Positions 11,747-21,856 of a stretch of DNA of 26,929 bases are shown here, one piece after another. Under the pieces are notes generated by a model. The model saw only the letters and a list, made by a program, of their open reading frames with translations, ran no database searches and was not told the DNA's origin. The stretch lies in NCBI GenBank assembly GCA_027604685.1, contig JADHYX010000268.1, positions 3,284 through 30,212 of the forward strand, written 5' to 3'. Position 1 is the first letter of the stretch. Each line of letters begins with the position of its first letter. The stretch is from Lobulomyces angularis. Taxonomy: Eukaryota; Chytridiomycota; Chytridiomycetes; Lobulomycetales; Lobulomycetaceae. The position numbers and the translations under genes were made by a program.

Positions 11747-13941
11747 ATGCCTGCAGTGTCAATTTTATTGGTTTGCTATTCAGCAAGAGGGCATCAACTT
11801 GTTTTTAGATACCCGACTGATCAAAAATTTCAATTTAGTGATAACAGTCTTTCAGACTTTTTAAGTCCAAAGCAATTAATGTGTGATAGAAGATGTAAAT
11901 GAAACTACATAAAATTTAAATATTACAAATTTTTTTTTTTTTTATTATTATTGGTTAATTTTTAATTTTTTTTTTATGTAGTTCAGTTGTCGATTGATAA
12001 TTTTACCTTTTTAGGTAAAAACTTATTGTGAAAAGTTAAATTTTTATTTTTATTTGTCTATTTGATAGGTCATCCAACGCTACTAAACGCAGATAGACCT
12101 GGAACAGGTCAGCTAAGAGTTTCTTCATAAAAAAATTTTTTTATTATTTTTTTTTTACAGGTCATAAATTCAGCAGAGATATTCAAAAAAGAAGATTAGC
12201 TTTATCCAAAAATAAGGTTGAAGATGATGATGAAAACAATATAAAAACTCACATCTCTATGTTTAATTTGGTTTTTGCGTTTAAAAGTGAGGGGGGAAAA
12301 TCCTTATTAAAGGAACTAGACAATTGTTACAAAAATATATTAACAAGGGTTACTGGTAATATTAAATTTATTTTATTAAATCTTTTGTTTATTTGTAGCT
12401 GCATTAAAATATGAGCAGTTAAAGAGAAGCTATTTGAGAACAGAAGTTGAATTGATTTTGTCTATAAAAGAAGGATCATTTTCGGAAATAAATAATGGTA
12501 CAAAATACCATACTTAACTTCACAGATTTTTTTTGAACAGGTATCTATTTTTTTTAGATAAAATTACTCAAGAGCAGTTGATGGATAAAATTTTAAACCA
12601 AAGTTCCTTAGGAAAAACTTTGCAAGAAATTTTTTTATCAATTCAAAGGGTGGAGCAGTGTCATATAGTGTTGAACCATTCTATAGATTTAAGTTTAAAT
12701 GTGAAATCAACAATTGCAGCTCCTCATCAAATTTACCACAATCAGGCTGTAGAATATTCAAATGTAACGGCCAACTCTGCTGCAAAAGAAAATTTCTTTT
12801 TTGAGGATTTGAGTGGAAAAATGCTTCGCCCTTATAAAGCTCTTTTGCTTCTTCATGATCCAGAGGAAATTGTAAAACGTCTCCCTAGTGATCCCAGTCC
12901 TTTATTAGTTGAATTGATTCAATTAGTAACGCCTAGTATATGGTAATGCCAATAATTTTTAAAACCTTATTTTTCATAAAATAAATTCGTTAGTTTTGAA
13001 GAAATACAAGCTGCGTTGGATTGTTCTCTCTCTCAGATATACCGATTAGCGGGTGGGTAGAAAAATTATTCTTTGTATTTTTTACACTTAACACTGCATT
13101 CTTTACAGCTCACCTGGTTTTTTGGGAACAAGCTAAAATTATTGACGTTATTAGTTCTAGAAATGTTTATGTCGTTTCAAACACCTTGCGCTCGAAAAAG
13201 TACCTTTTTTTTAATTAAAATATTTTATTAAACAATTTATTTAAAATAGTTTAACCTTATTATCGGAATCATTTAGCTTGCAATTTCCCCAGATGAATTT
13301 GCCAACAATATTAAGTTTACTAAAGTCACCGAATCCTTATAGCAGGTAAAGCACTACTTTTTGATACTTTCATTCTTACCTTTTACAGCGTTGTACCAAT
13401 AAAAGAAAATCGAAATATTTACTTGGAGATTTTAACTTTTTTATTAAGAAATGATTTAGTTGTTCAGATACACATGTATATTTGTAAGTACGCAAAAGCA
13501 TTGAATTTCTTACTAAGTTGCATTAGATTTGGTTGTGCCATCAGCTATTAGGAAAAAAGTTAGGTTAAAGTATACAGAAGGGGATAAAAATACAATAGAA
13601 AACGAGCAACAACCTTCACAAAGTAAGATTCAATGCACTCTATTTGCAAATGATGAGCCATACTTGATGCCAAATCCAATGGCACCAAATGACATTGAGT
13701 TAGAATATTTGCAATTAATTTCAAATTTTCAACCACCACCATACAATGAAATATTTTTAAAGTATAAAAAAAAAAAAATTTATTTTTTAATTTCTGTTAA
13801 CTTTTATGAAGAATTGCACCTTATTTAGGAGGAAAATATCACGTCGGAGAGATAAGTTTTAGAGAAAATATTAGAAATAAGGAACTAAAATTGGTATTAG
13901 GGCGATATAAAGATTTTTGTATCACCATTTTTAGATCTTGA
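11747..13941 (+). CDS. NPR3: NPR3/NPRL3, SEACIT/GATOR1 subunit
   Basis: Twelve exons: 11747-11894, 11982-12014, 12069-12107, 12161-12355, 12399-12497, 12558-12942, 12994-13052, 13109-13199, 13250-13345, 13389-13483, 13527-13761 and 13812-13941, giving 534 aa. The N-terminal longin-like part starts MPAVSILLVCYSARGHQLVF and has the family motif GHPTLL (residues 61-66) and MFNLVFAF. The C-terminal part has FEEIQAALDCSLSQIYRLAA, HLVFWEQAKIIDVISSRNVY, EILTFLLRNDLVVQIHMYIY, RKKVRLKY and the ending APYLGGKYHVGEISFRENI. Npr3 with Npr2 and Iml1 inhibits TORC1 at the vacuole or lysosome when amino acids are scarce. Two donors are atypical (GTCAGC at 12108, GTGGGT at 13053). A TGA at 13939-13941 ends the protein; an alternative 3' end to 14139 is possible (see findings). 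The gene is certain; some splice sites are not. Confidence 0.9.
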
Positions 13942-14518
13942 AGAGATTTAAAAGGAACCATTTAGTTAATAAATCTTTCTTTGAAAAATTTTTTAGATTG
14001 ATGCAACCTTTTTAATTGAAACATTTCAAAATGGTAAATTATTCTGACAAAACTTAATTGAGGAAAAAAATTGTGAAATTTTCTTTTTTTTTAATTTACA
14101 GCCAAAGTGCAAATACCTTCTCGTACTGAAAAATTGTAGTTGCGTTAAAAAAAAAAAAGCAATCTTCAATGCTTTCTCAACTAAGAAAATTGAAATTTTT
14201 TTGTAATTATGATTGCCATAACAATAATTGTAGCTATAGTTATTAAAAGATGCTCTTAACAGAATAACTTTAGCTTAATACTTACATATGAGAAAGGTTT
14301 AGCTTAAAATTAGAAAAACTAAAATAAAAATAAAAATTTTGGTTCACAATATTCAAAAAAAGATAGCTTGATTAAGAAATATTTAAATCTTCTTTTGCAT
14401 TTTGAATTTTATTTTTCTGTTGTCAAAATAATAGGACATTTTTTTAATTTTTTTCAAAGATAGACTTGGACTTTCAACCAACTTATATAGCATCAGCCAA
14501 AAAAAAAATAAAATAAAA
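13942..14518. other. Spacer between NPR3 and ADA2
   Basis: Contains a possible alternative 3' end of NPR3 (13997-14033 and 14102-14139). From 14140 to 14518 the DNA is AT-rich and has no supported gene; it should hold the ADA2 promoter. No recognisable motif was found. Confidence 0.45.
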
Positions 14519-16709
14519 ATGACTATTATACTGAAAAAAAGGAAATATGTCAGTGATGAAACTGAAGAATTGCGTAATGAACTATTATCGCTCTTTATAT
14601 TTTATTAACATCTATGTAGAAAATGAAGTTGAAATTGGCCAAAAATATCGTATAAACTTCACTTGAAAAAATAAAAATGAATTAATTTTTATATTTTTTA
14701 TTTTATTTTCAGATTGTGATAATTGTGAAAAAGATATAACTTCACTTGTAAGAATTAGGTGTGCTGAATGTGTAGAATTTGACTTGTGTGTTGAATGTTT
14801 TTCAAGTATGTGATTTTTGAATTTTTTTATTATATCATTACTATACGAATATATATATCAAAAAGTAATTTTTTTTTTTTTTTTTTAGTAACAAAATGAA
14901 AAAAAATATTTAAACTTGCATTTATTTTTTTAGGTGGTGTGGAAATTAAAGAACACAAAAATGATCATAAATATAAAGTCATGGTTAGTAAGCGCTTTTT
15001 TTTTTAATAAAAATTTTTTCTAATTTTTTTATTGAACTTAATAGGATATATTAGATTTTCCACTTTTTGATCCAGATTGGGCAGCGGATGAAGAATTGAT
15101 GTTAATAGAAGGGCTAGAAATGTTTGGTTTAGGAAACTGGGAACAGATTAGCGACTCAATGATGACTAAGACAAAGGAGGAATGTGCTCAGCATTATAAA
15201 CAAATATATATTGATAGTGCGGATTGGCCTCTTCCAGTAAAGCACATAATTCCATATTCTGTATTAACTTTTTGCTATTTATTAGGATATGACTAAAAAG
15301 TTTGATGTTGCAACAATGAGACGAAGTTGCAAGCCTTTAAGACCCGAAATTAAAAAGCAAGTTAAAGTTCCTACCAAGCCTGTTTGTTCTTTACCACATA
15401 ACCACGATATATCAGGTAAAAAGTTAAATTGTTCGTTTAAGTTAATGCTTTAAAAATTTGTTTTCTTAATGTAGGATACATGCCTGCTAGAGGAGATTTT
15501 GATGTGGAATATGAAGATAATTCGGAAGATAAAATTAAAGAAATGGTGTTTGAAGAGGACGAGAGTGAAGAGGACAAATGTAAATTATATTTATTTTAAT
15601 GTAAATTTTTGTTCTTAAAAATTTTTTTGGTGGCTTTTTAGTGTTAAAAGTGACAGTTTTAGAAATATACAATAAGGTAAAGTTCATTTTAATAAAAATA
15701 AAAATAAAAATAAAAATTTCCAGACATTAAAACAATCGTTGACATCTAAATTTTTAATTGTAGATTTTAGATCACAGAAGAGATAGAAAAAATTTTATTT
15801 TCGAAAGAAATCTTGTTGATTTTAAAAAAATTCAATCTCAGGACAAAAAGCGATCAGCTGAGGAAAAAGAAGTCTTAAAAAGATGTAGACCATTTGCAAG
15901 ATTACAAACAGCTGAAGATTTTGAAAATTTAACTGAAGGATTAATTAGTATTCTTTTTTTAAATTTAATTTTTTTATATAAAATTTACGATATTTTTTTT
16001 AATATTTTTTGTGTAAAGACGAATTAAAATTACGCAAGCGTATTGCAGAACTACAAGAATTAAAAAAAATGGGTATTCAAACTTCTAGAGAAGCATTAGA
16101 TTACAGGTTTTTTTTTTTTTTTTTAATTTTTTCTTATGTATCAGAAACCAAAAAAATGTACGAGACGCCAATTACAAATCCACAATGACACGAGATTCAT
16201 ATATGACTCATCATGGAGAAAGAAATATACCATCAAAATATTCACAATCAACTTTAAATAAAGTAATTAAGTTGGATGAAGGGGTAAATACTACCTGCAA
16301 AATAGGAAAGAAAAACTTGTTAAATATTTTGTTTTCCTTTTTGTTTTCTTTTTTAGTCAAGATCCTCCACTCCCACGAAGTCCTCAAGACCACATACCCC
16401 AGAATCCAAAAAATCTGCCCATAGCTTGGATATAAGTCAAAGTGAAGGTTATGAGTTACTGTCATCACAAGAAAAGACACTGTGTTCCAGTTTACGAATC
16501 TTACCCAGAGCTTACCTCGTTATCAAAGAAACCTTGCTGTCCCATCATCAAAAAAGTGGTGGAAAGCTAAAAAAAAGACAAGCAAGGTTAGCATTTTTTT
16601 TTTTGAGGTATATTAAATTTTTTTTTTTTTTTTAAGGGGTTTGGTAAAAATTGATGTTAATAAAACTGGAAAAGTTTGGGATTTTTTTATTCAATCTGGG
16701 TGGATATGA
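14519..16709 (+). CDS. ADA2: ADA2, SAGA histone acetyltransferase adaptor
   Basis: Thirteen exons: 14519-14573, 14620-14649, 14713-14805, 14934-14983, 15045-15236, 15286-15415, 15475-15579, 15642-15676, 15764-15947, 16019-16106, 16145-16283, 16357-16586 and 16637-16709, all phase-consistent, 467 aa. Domains in order: ZZ zinc finger with all eight ligands (C30, C33, C45, C48, C54, C57, H67, H71), SANT/Myb domain from about residue 85 ([30 protein letters not shown]), a middle region with [16 protein letters not shown] and [18 protein letters not shown], and a C-terminal SWIRM domain ([37 protein letters not shown]). Ada2 binds Gcn5 and stimulates nucleosomal H3 acetylation in SAGA and ADA complexes. 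A Ser/Pro-rich linker precedes SWIRM. Three donors are GTT rather than GTA (after exons 4, 10 and 12). Domain order and length are normal for fungal Ada2. Confidence 0.96.
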
Positions 16710-16994
16710 TATTTGTGTATACGGCTCTTAAAAATAGAATTTTTTTTGGTTTAGCATCACTACAAACAATTATTAATTGAATTATTTAAATATATTTAAT
16801 AATAAAAAAAAACTGATGATTATTATTTAAAAAAAAAATTCTATGAAAAATTGTTTTTATTGAAATTTAAATGGAAAAGGTAAAAGGAAAAACGATTTCC
16901 TTTTAAGAGATTGAAGTCAAAAAAAATTATATATATAATGTAAATTAATGTTTTAGTTAGTAAAGGTATGCGAAAAAAAAAAATAAGTGAAATT

Positions 16995-18521
16995 TCAACA
17001 TCTCCTAATCTTGAATTTGCAGTTGCTGCTTTGCGTAGAAAATGCTATAAAAAAGAATAATAATAAATTAATAACCACTTTTTAACCACTTTTTAAAATT
17101 TAGTTTTTAAATATTTACCGGGATATAGATTGCATTCAGGTAAATTTTGAAATGCAACTTTAGAAGGTGTGAACTGGTCTTGGCCAAAAGATTTGATAGA
17201 AATGCTTAACTGTCGAACATCATTTAAAAGTTCTAGTGTAAATCTTAAAGTATCTCCTTGTTTGTACAATCCTATTCCAAGATAACCAAAATTATTGTAG
17301 GAACTATGATATAGGTATCCATTGGAGTTTAAAGCCCAACCTAAAAAAAAAAATTAACATTATTTGTTTGAAGCTTTCATTTCGGTTACCACAAGTTTGC
17401 TCTCCAATCATTAATGATCTATCAACAAAGCCGGTAGCAATGCCAACCTGAATTGCAAAAGGCGATTGAAATTCTTCCAATTCCACTTCCCAACTGTGGA
17501 GCCCTTGGAAAAATGGTTGATAGGTCAAAACTGTTTGAGTTTTGCTTTCGGTAGACACGTGTATGGAAGTTCCGTTTGGACTTTCAAAGTAAAAAGGTTG
17601 CGAAAGTAACTTTTTGGTTTTTAATGCTGGTAAATTTAAATCATTAAATCTTTTCATAATCAACTTTTCAATCAAATCGAAACCAATTTGCCCAAAGTGT
17701 TCTAAAATAAGTATTTCCTTTCCTGTTAAATAATCAAAGTCTATTAACTTTATTAGTTTTCGAAGATTTTCCGTGGAAATTTTATTTTTGGAATTGTAGG
17801 CGACGACAGCTTTTAACAATTCATACTGCTCTGAGCTTTCCGTTAGATTATTTACTATAAAAAATAACGCAGTGCTGTTAATAGAGGTGAATTTTTCACT
17901 TCTCAAAATTGCTAATGCTTCCTTTTTTATGAATTTTGTAATCGAGTCATTGAAAGACACAAAATTTAAAGCCTAATGTAGAAGAGAGGAAAAGAATATA
18001 TGAAATTAAGAGATGAAATTAAAGCATACCATTGCATCTTCAAACCAAAACAAGAATTCATCAACGTTGGAATTTTCCAAAAACAATTCACCTATTACGT
18101 CCACCAGATCGGAAACATCAAAATAATCAGCTAATTTTGCAACTTCCAGGCAGATTTTTATGTTCAACTGTGATCTGTTGATAAATCCAGTCTGCAAGTA
18201 TCTAATTAATATTTTAAAAGCTTCAGGAGATTGAATTTCTGGAAGTTTAACCACATCCTGGTAAGATTCCGTCATTCCATTTAAAAGCAATTTATTAAAT
18301 ACACTTGACCTTATAGCAAGTAAAAACTTTATGGCATTAACCTCTACCTGTTCTTTTCCAAGAAGGAAGGTTACATCTGAAAAAGTGGAAGTTTGACTAG
18401 TAGCAATCTCCAGTGCTTTCGATAATATATTGCTAGACTGTGATATATTAGCCATTATCTGTGTGATGTCATTATATATTACCTTGACAGTTAAGTAATC
18501 TTTGTCTTCCATTGAATCCAT
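16995..18521 (-). CDS. BTB-BACK-SPRY domain protein
   Basis: Four exons in coding order: 18521-18030, 17972-17390, 17340-17119 and 17044-16995 (TGA), 448 aa. A helical N-terminus is followed by a BTB/POZ domain from residue 46 (TFSDVTFLLGKEQVEVNAIK, FLLAIRSSVFNKLLLNGMTE, SPEAFKILIRYLQTGFI). A BACK-like helical region covers about 155-290 (EVAKLADYFDVSDLVDVIGE, ELLKAVVAYN). The C-terminal domain is SPRY-like, about 300-445 (FFQGLHSWEVELEEF, IQVGIATGFVDRSLMIGEQT, GWALNSNGYLYHSS, IGLYKQGDTLRFTLELL). BTB-BACK proteins often recruit substrates to cullin-3 ubiquitin ligases, with the C-terminal domain choosing the target; that role is inferred here. Exon 4 adds only 16 residues. It converges with ADA2, with 285 bases between the stop codons. 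No Kelch repeats are present. Confidence 0.85.
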
Positions 18522-19048
18522 TGAACTTCTGATATGAAAATATGCAAAAAAAAAAAAAAAAAAAAAAGGAGTAAATTTAAACTCTAGTGTAGAATTGAAG
18601 AAGTACTAAAAAAAATTTTAATTTTCATATATAATGTTTTCATAAATTTAAAGAATGGTTATTACATAAAGAAAAAATTTATGGAAATAAGGATTTTTTT
18701 AAGGAATGAAGCCTTTTTAGTTTTTGTTAGGAAGTTTTATATGGTAAAAAGATAGATTACGTAGTGTTAGATTAAACAGATAAATACAATATCAGAGTAA
18801 CAATATAAATCCAAACAAATCCGTTTTTGTAATAAAAAAAATATGAACAGTTGAACTGCAGTTAATTGAAAGGATTTTTGACTAACTCCATTTTAAGAAT
18901 TTTCAAAGTGACTTCACAAAGCGCAGATTAAGTTAGTGATTTTGTAAAACTTTATTTAATGTTATTAAATGGATTATAATAAATTAATACATTTATCTAG
19001 ACATTAATTTTTAAATATTTTTTTTTGATATTTAAGAATAAATAAAAA
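18522..19048. other. Spacer between BTB gene and YJU2
   Basis: Holds the 5' flank of the BTB gene, starting with an A22 run at 18546-18567, and the 3' flank of YJU2. There is no open frame of note on either strand, and I saw no RNA gene or repeat. Confidence 0.5.
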
Positions 19049-20070
19049 CTATTCAGAATCGGATGATGAATACGTATTTCCTAAAATTGAAATACTAGAC
19101 GGAATAATATTAACTTTTTTTTTGTCAACTGCTAAAGTTTCAGTTTCTTCATTTTTAATTACAGCTGGATTTTTCTTTCTTCTAATACCCAAAGTTTCGG
19201 CAGCTTTTCTCTTTGTTGACAGAGATGTAGAAGTAAGTTCTTTACTTTCTATAACCTTTTCTTTAATAAGGGCTAAAAAAAAAAATTAAAATGAAAAACT
19301 CAATTTCAAGTTTTACCGTGGGCGTCGATTTCATCAGGTAGCCTTCGAACAAACCCACCATCTTCGGAATAAAAAAGATTTTTAATGTAGGCATCCTCCT
19401 CTTCTTCTAGTTTAGCAAGTTGTTCCTTCTTCTTCAATAACTTGTTCAACAAAATTTCTTGTGCATCAGAAGTTCTTTCTAAGGCAGAGTTCTTTGTTCT
19501 AATTTCATCCAAACCATCCAAAATATCCATTTCTCGCTTAGATTCTAAAGTCCTATTTTCCAATGCCTAATATAATATTCCAAATGCATAAATATCTATG
19601 TACCAACTAATATAAAGATACCTTCATCGGGTTACTATTTTCTTCTAATTCCATTTCTCTTTTTAATTCTTCTGCCAAAAACTGATCATCTCTCCAGGGT
19701 TCAAAATTTCTTTCTGCACCTTCCTCCGCAACATAATCAGTATTTTTTGGATCAGTTTTAAAACTAATTGTAGCACTACAGACTGGGCATTTAATATAAA
19801 ATCTAAATATTGATATTCCTAAATAGTTTTCATTATCAACTTTTTCTTTTCTGGCATTGAATTTTTTTCTTTTATAAATGTATTCTCCACAGGTATTACA
19901 TCTCATCGAAAATGGAGTCATTAAACGAACTGTGTGTATTAAATCTTTTGTTATTTTTCTCTTTGGTATATTTGCTGGATCAAAATCCGGTGGAAAGTAC
20001 TTGTTAATTACTTTTCTAAATTAATTTTAAAGAATAGATACTAGATGTACATTGTTTACCTTTCAGACAT
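19049..20070 (-). CDS. YJU2: YJU2/CWC16 family spliceosome factor
   Basis: Four exons in coding order: 20070-20060, 20015-19622, 19566-19317 and 19272-19049 (TAG), 292 aa. The first exon is only 11 bases and encodes MSE plus part of Arg4. Joined, the N-terminus reads [17 protein letters not shown], the family signature. A zinc-binding pair of CxxC motifs follows: C43/C46 ([12 protein letters not shown]) and C80/C83 ([19 protein letters not shown]), then [15 protein letters not shown]. Residues after about 125 form a Glu/Lys-rich coiled-coil region and the basic, Ser-rich tail ends SSSDSE. Yju2 (human CCDC94) joins the Prp19-associated spliceosome and promotes the first catalytic step. The N-terminal sequence separates it from the CCDC130 branch. 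A functional spliceosome factor fits the very intron-rich genome. Confidence 0.95.
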
Positions 20071-20793
20071 TTTGTATTAGAAAGTAAGAGGATCCAACAG
20101 AAAGTGTGAATTTTAAAATTTTATGTTACACTAATCTTTGTAAAGGGCAGTAAGTGTTTACTTGTGTAACAAGGTTGGAAAGTGGATATCCACAACATCT
20201 TGAACAAGGCTAACCCAGCTTCCTTTTCTCTAATCGCTGGAAATTCTTATACTATGTATTGCTGTTTTTAGTCTTGAAAGGTCTATCTTGAATTATGCCA
20301 TCCTCATTGTGGTAAAAACAAAATGTTGGTTGGAGCCCAAAAAAATTATGAAGTTAATATAACAGGCAAGGAAACTTTTAATGCTTCTTGAATTTATACC
20401 ATCAAAGCAAGTTCAACCTCAGCATTGCACAATTATTAAAAACATTCTGGATTAAATTGGATATAAAATTGGGGTTAAAATAAGTTGGTAGAAATGGTAA
20501 AATAAGTTGGTAGCAATGGTAAAATAAGTTGGGAATGTGGTAAAAGATTGGCAGTTCCATGGATTTTTTTTGTTATTTGCACAATAACAAAAAAAAGTGG
20601 TTCTATTTTGATTTACGCATTTAACGAAGAATATAAGATATGATTGGTTTTTTCCTTGATTGTTTAACGATTGGCTAAAGATGAAAATTTTTAATCACGC
20701 ATTGTTTTTGTTCTAAATTTTCCCTTTGGTTAAAAATATTTAAGCATATAAATTGAAATAATATAGAATTTTAATAATTGTTTAAAAAAAAAA
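20071..20793. other. Divergent spacer between YJU2 and the 7TM gene
   Basis: About 20100-20560 is more balanced in base composition than the flanks and lacks homopolymer runs, yet has no open frame longer than about 60 codons. It contains the short tandem repeat at 20474-20551. From 20560 to 20793 the DNA is AT-rich and is the likely promoter of the downstream gene. Confidence 0.5.
20474..20551. repeat. Short tandem repeat, 22-bp unit, about 3.5 copies
   Basis: The unit GTAAAATAAGTTGGTAGCAATG occurs at 20497-20518. A preceding copy with one extra T and one substitution starts at 20474. A following diverged copy of 21 bases lies at 20519-20539, and the first bases of a fourth start at 20540. 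It is intergenic, in the divergent spacer upstream of both YJU2 and the 7TM gene, with no visible coding role. Confidence 0.85.
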
Positions 20794-21856
20794 ATGGCAA
20801 TAACAAATTGGAGTGATCCTATTGATTCAGCAAGTTGGAATACTTCCTTACAAGTAATCAGTTAAACTTCATAACTCCACTAACTCGCATTATTAGTTTT
20901 CTATTCTATTTGGTGTAGTCATTCTTTTAGATTTTTTTAAAGAATACGATGAAGTTATGAAGAATAAGCCAAAAATAGTGCTAATCAAGATATTTTGCTT
21001 TTTTTTGGCTACTTGTAGAAATGTAGTTGCTGCATATGTTACCAATTTATGGGTCTTTGCTGGTGGGGATAAGGCAGCATACATTGCTCACCGAGTACTA
21101 GTTATGCTAACTTGGTACTTTCTATTAGATTTGGTCTTTAAATAAAAAACTGTTTTTTGCTAGGTTTATGACCTTTTTCTTGTTATATTACAGATTAGCA
21201 CTTACCTTTCTGAGAGTAGATCATAAGTTGGTTATCGGGGCGAGAATAATTCTAGGGTTGTTACTTTTGGTGTAAAGATAAAAGTCAAGCTCTTAAACTC
21301 CTAAAAATTTTATCTCGTTAGATCACTTGCTGAATGCTTTGGATGTTTAGGTATGGGATATACTGAATGCTGGAATGTTTTTGAGCCAGCAATGAGTTTA
21401 GGGTAAGAATAGTGTTTTATTCTTTAATATGTTTCTTTAAGGGTCTTACTGTCAACGATTTACTTCGACATGGTTTATATGGTCAGGCTGTTTTACTTAT
21501 TAAACAAAGTAAAAAAACAAGACAATATTAGTGTATTTAAATACTTATTCTTACCACTACAAACTATGTTAGTAAGCATTATTTATTGCATTGCTTCTTG
21601 GAAATTTTTCCTTAATGCAAACACTGAATACAGTGAGCTTTCTTTTTTTAACAATACTTGGTGGGATATTGCATGGAGTGTACTTCCATTTATTGGTAAA
21701 CATGTTAAAGCTTCAATATTAAACTTACTATTTGTAGTTATTAAAAGTTCCACCAGTAGCGATATTAAAAAACTTGCAGCTTACACTAAAGCCAGTTCAC
21801 AAAGTAAAGTATCTACTAATGATAATTATAAAACAACTTCAACAGAAAAAATTTAA
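20794..21856 (+). CDS. Seven-transmembrane protein of unknown family
   Basis: Five exons: 20794-20853, 20897-21114, 21164-21271, 21322-21402 and 21442-21856, phase-consistent, 293 aa. After a short polar N-terminus (MAITNWSDPIDSASWNTSLQ) I count seven hydrophobic segments: FSILFGVVILLDFF, IVLIKIFCFFLATCRNVVAA, VLVMLTWFMTFFLLYYRLAL, ARIILGLLLLVSLAECFGCL, MSLGVLLSTIYFDMVYMVRL, YLFLPLQTMLVSIIYCIASW and a last one around SILNLLFVV. A roughly 40-residue Ser/Thr/Lys-rich tail ends TTSTEKI. Seven helices, a YYRL at the inner end of the third helix and a hydrophilic tail suggest a receptor-like protein, but I recognise no GPCR subfamily and no retinal-binding lysine context. Exon 2 also reads on to a stop at 21145; joining at donor GTACTT (21115) is chosen because it restores a continuous third helix. 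The exon structure is fairly sure and the function unknown. Confidence 0.65.

Noticed and set aside
20474..20551. CRISPR-like array
   Set aside because: The repeats are directly adjacent without spacers, and the window is clearly eukaryotic.
21115..21145. Read-through of exon 2 of the 7TM gene to a stop at 21145
   Set aside because: Splicing at donor GTACTT to the acceptor at 21163 keeps the frame, completes Trp and continues a membrane helix into conserved-looking coding sequence.
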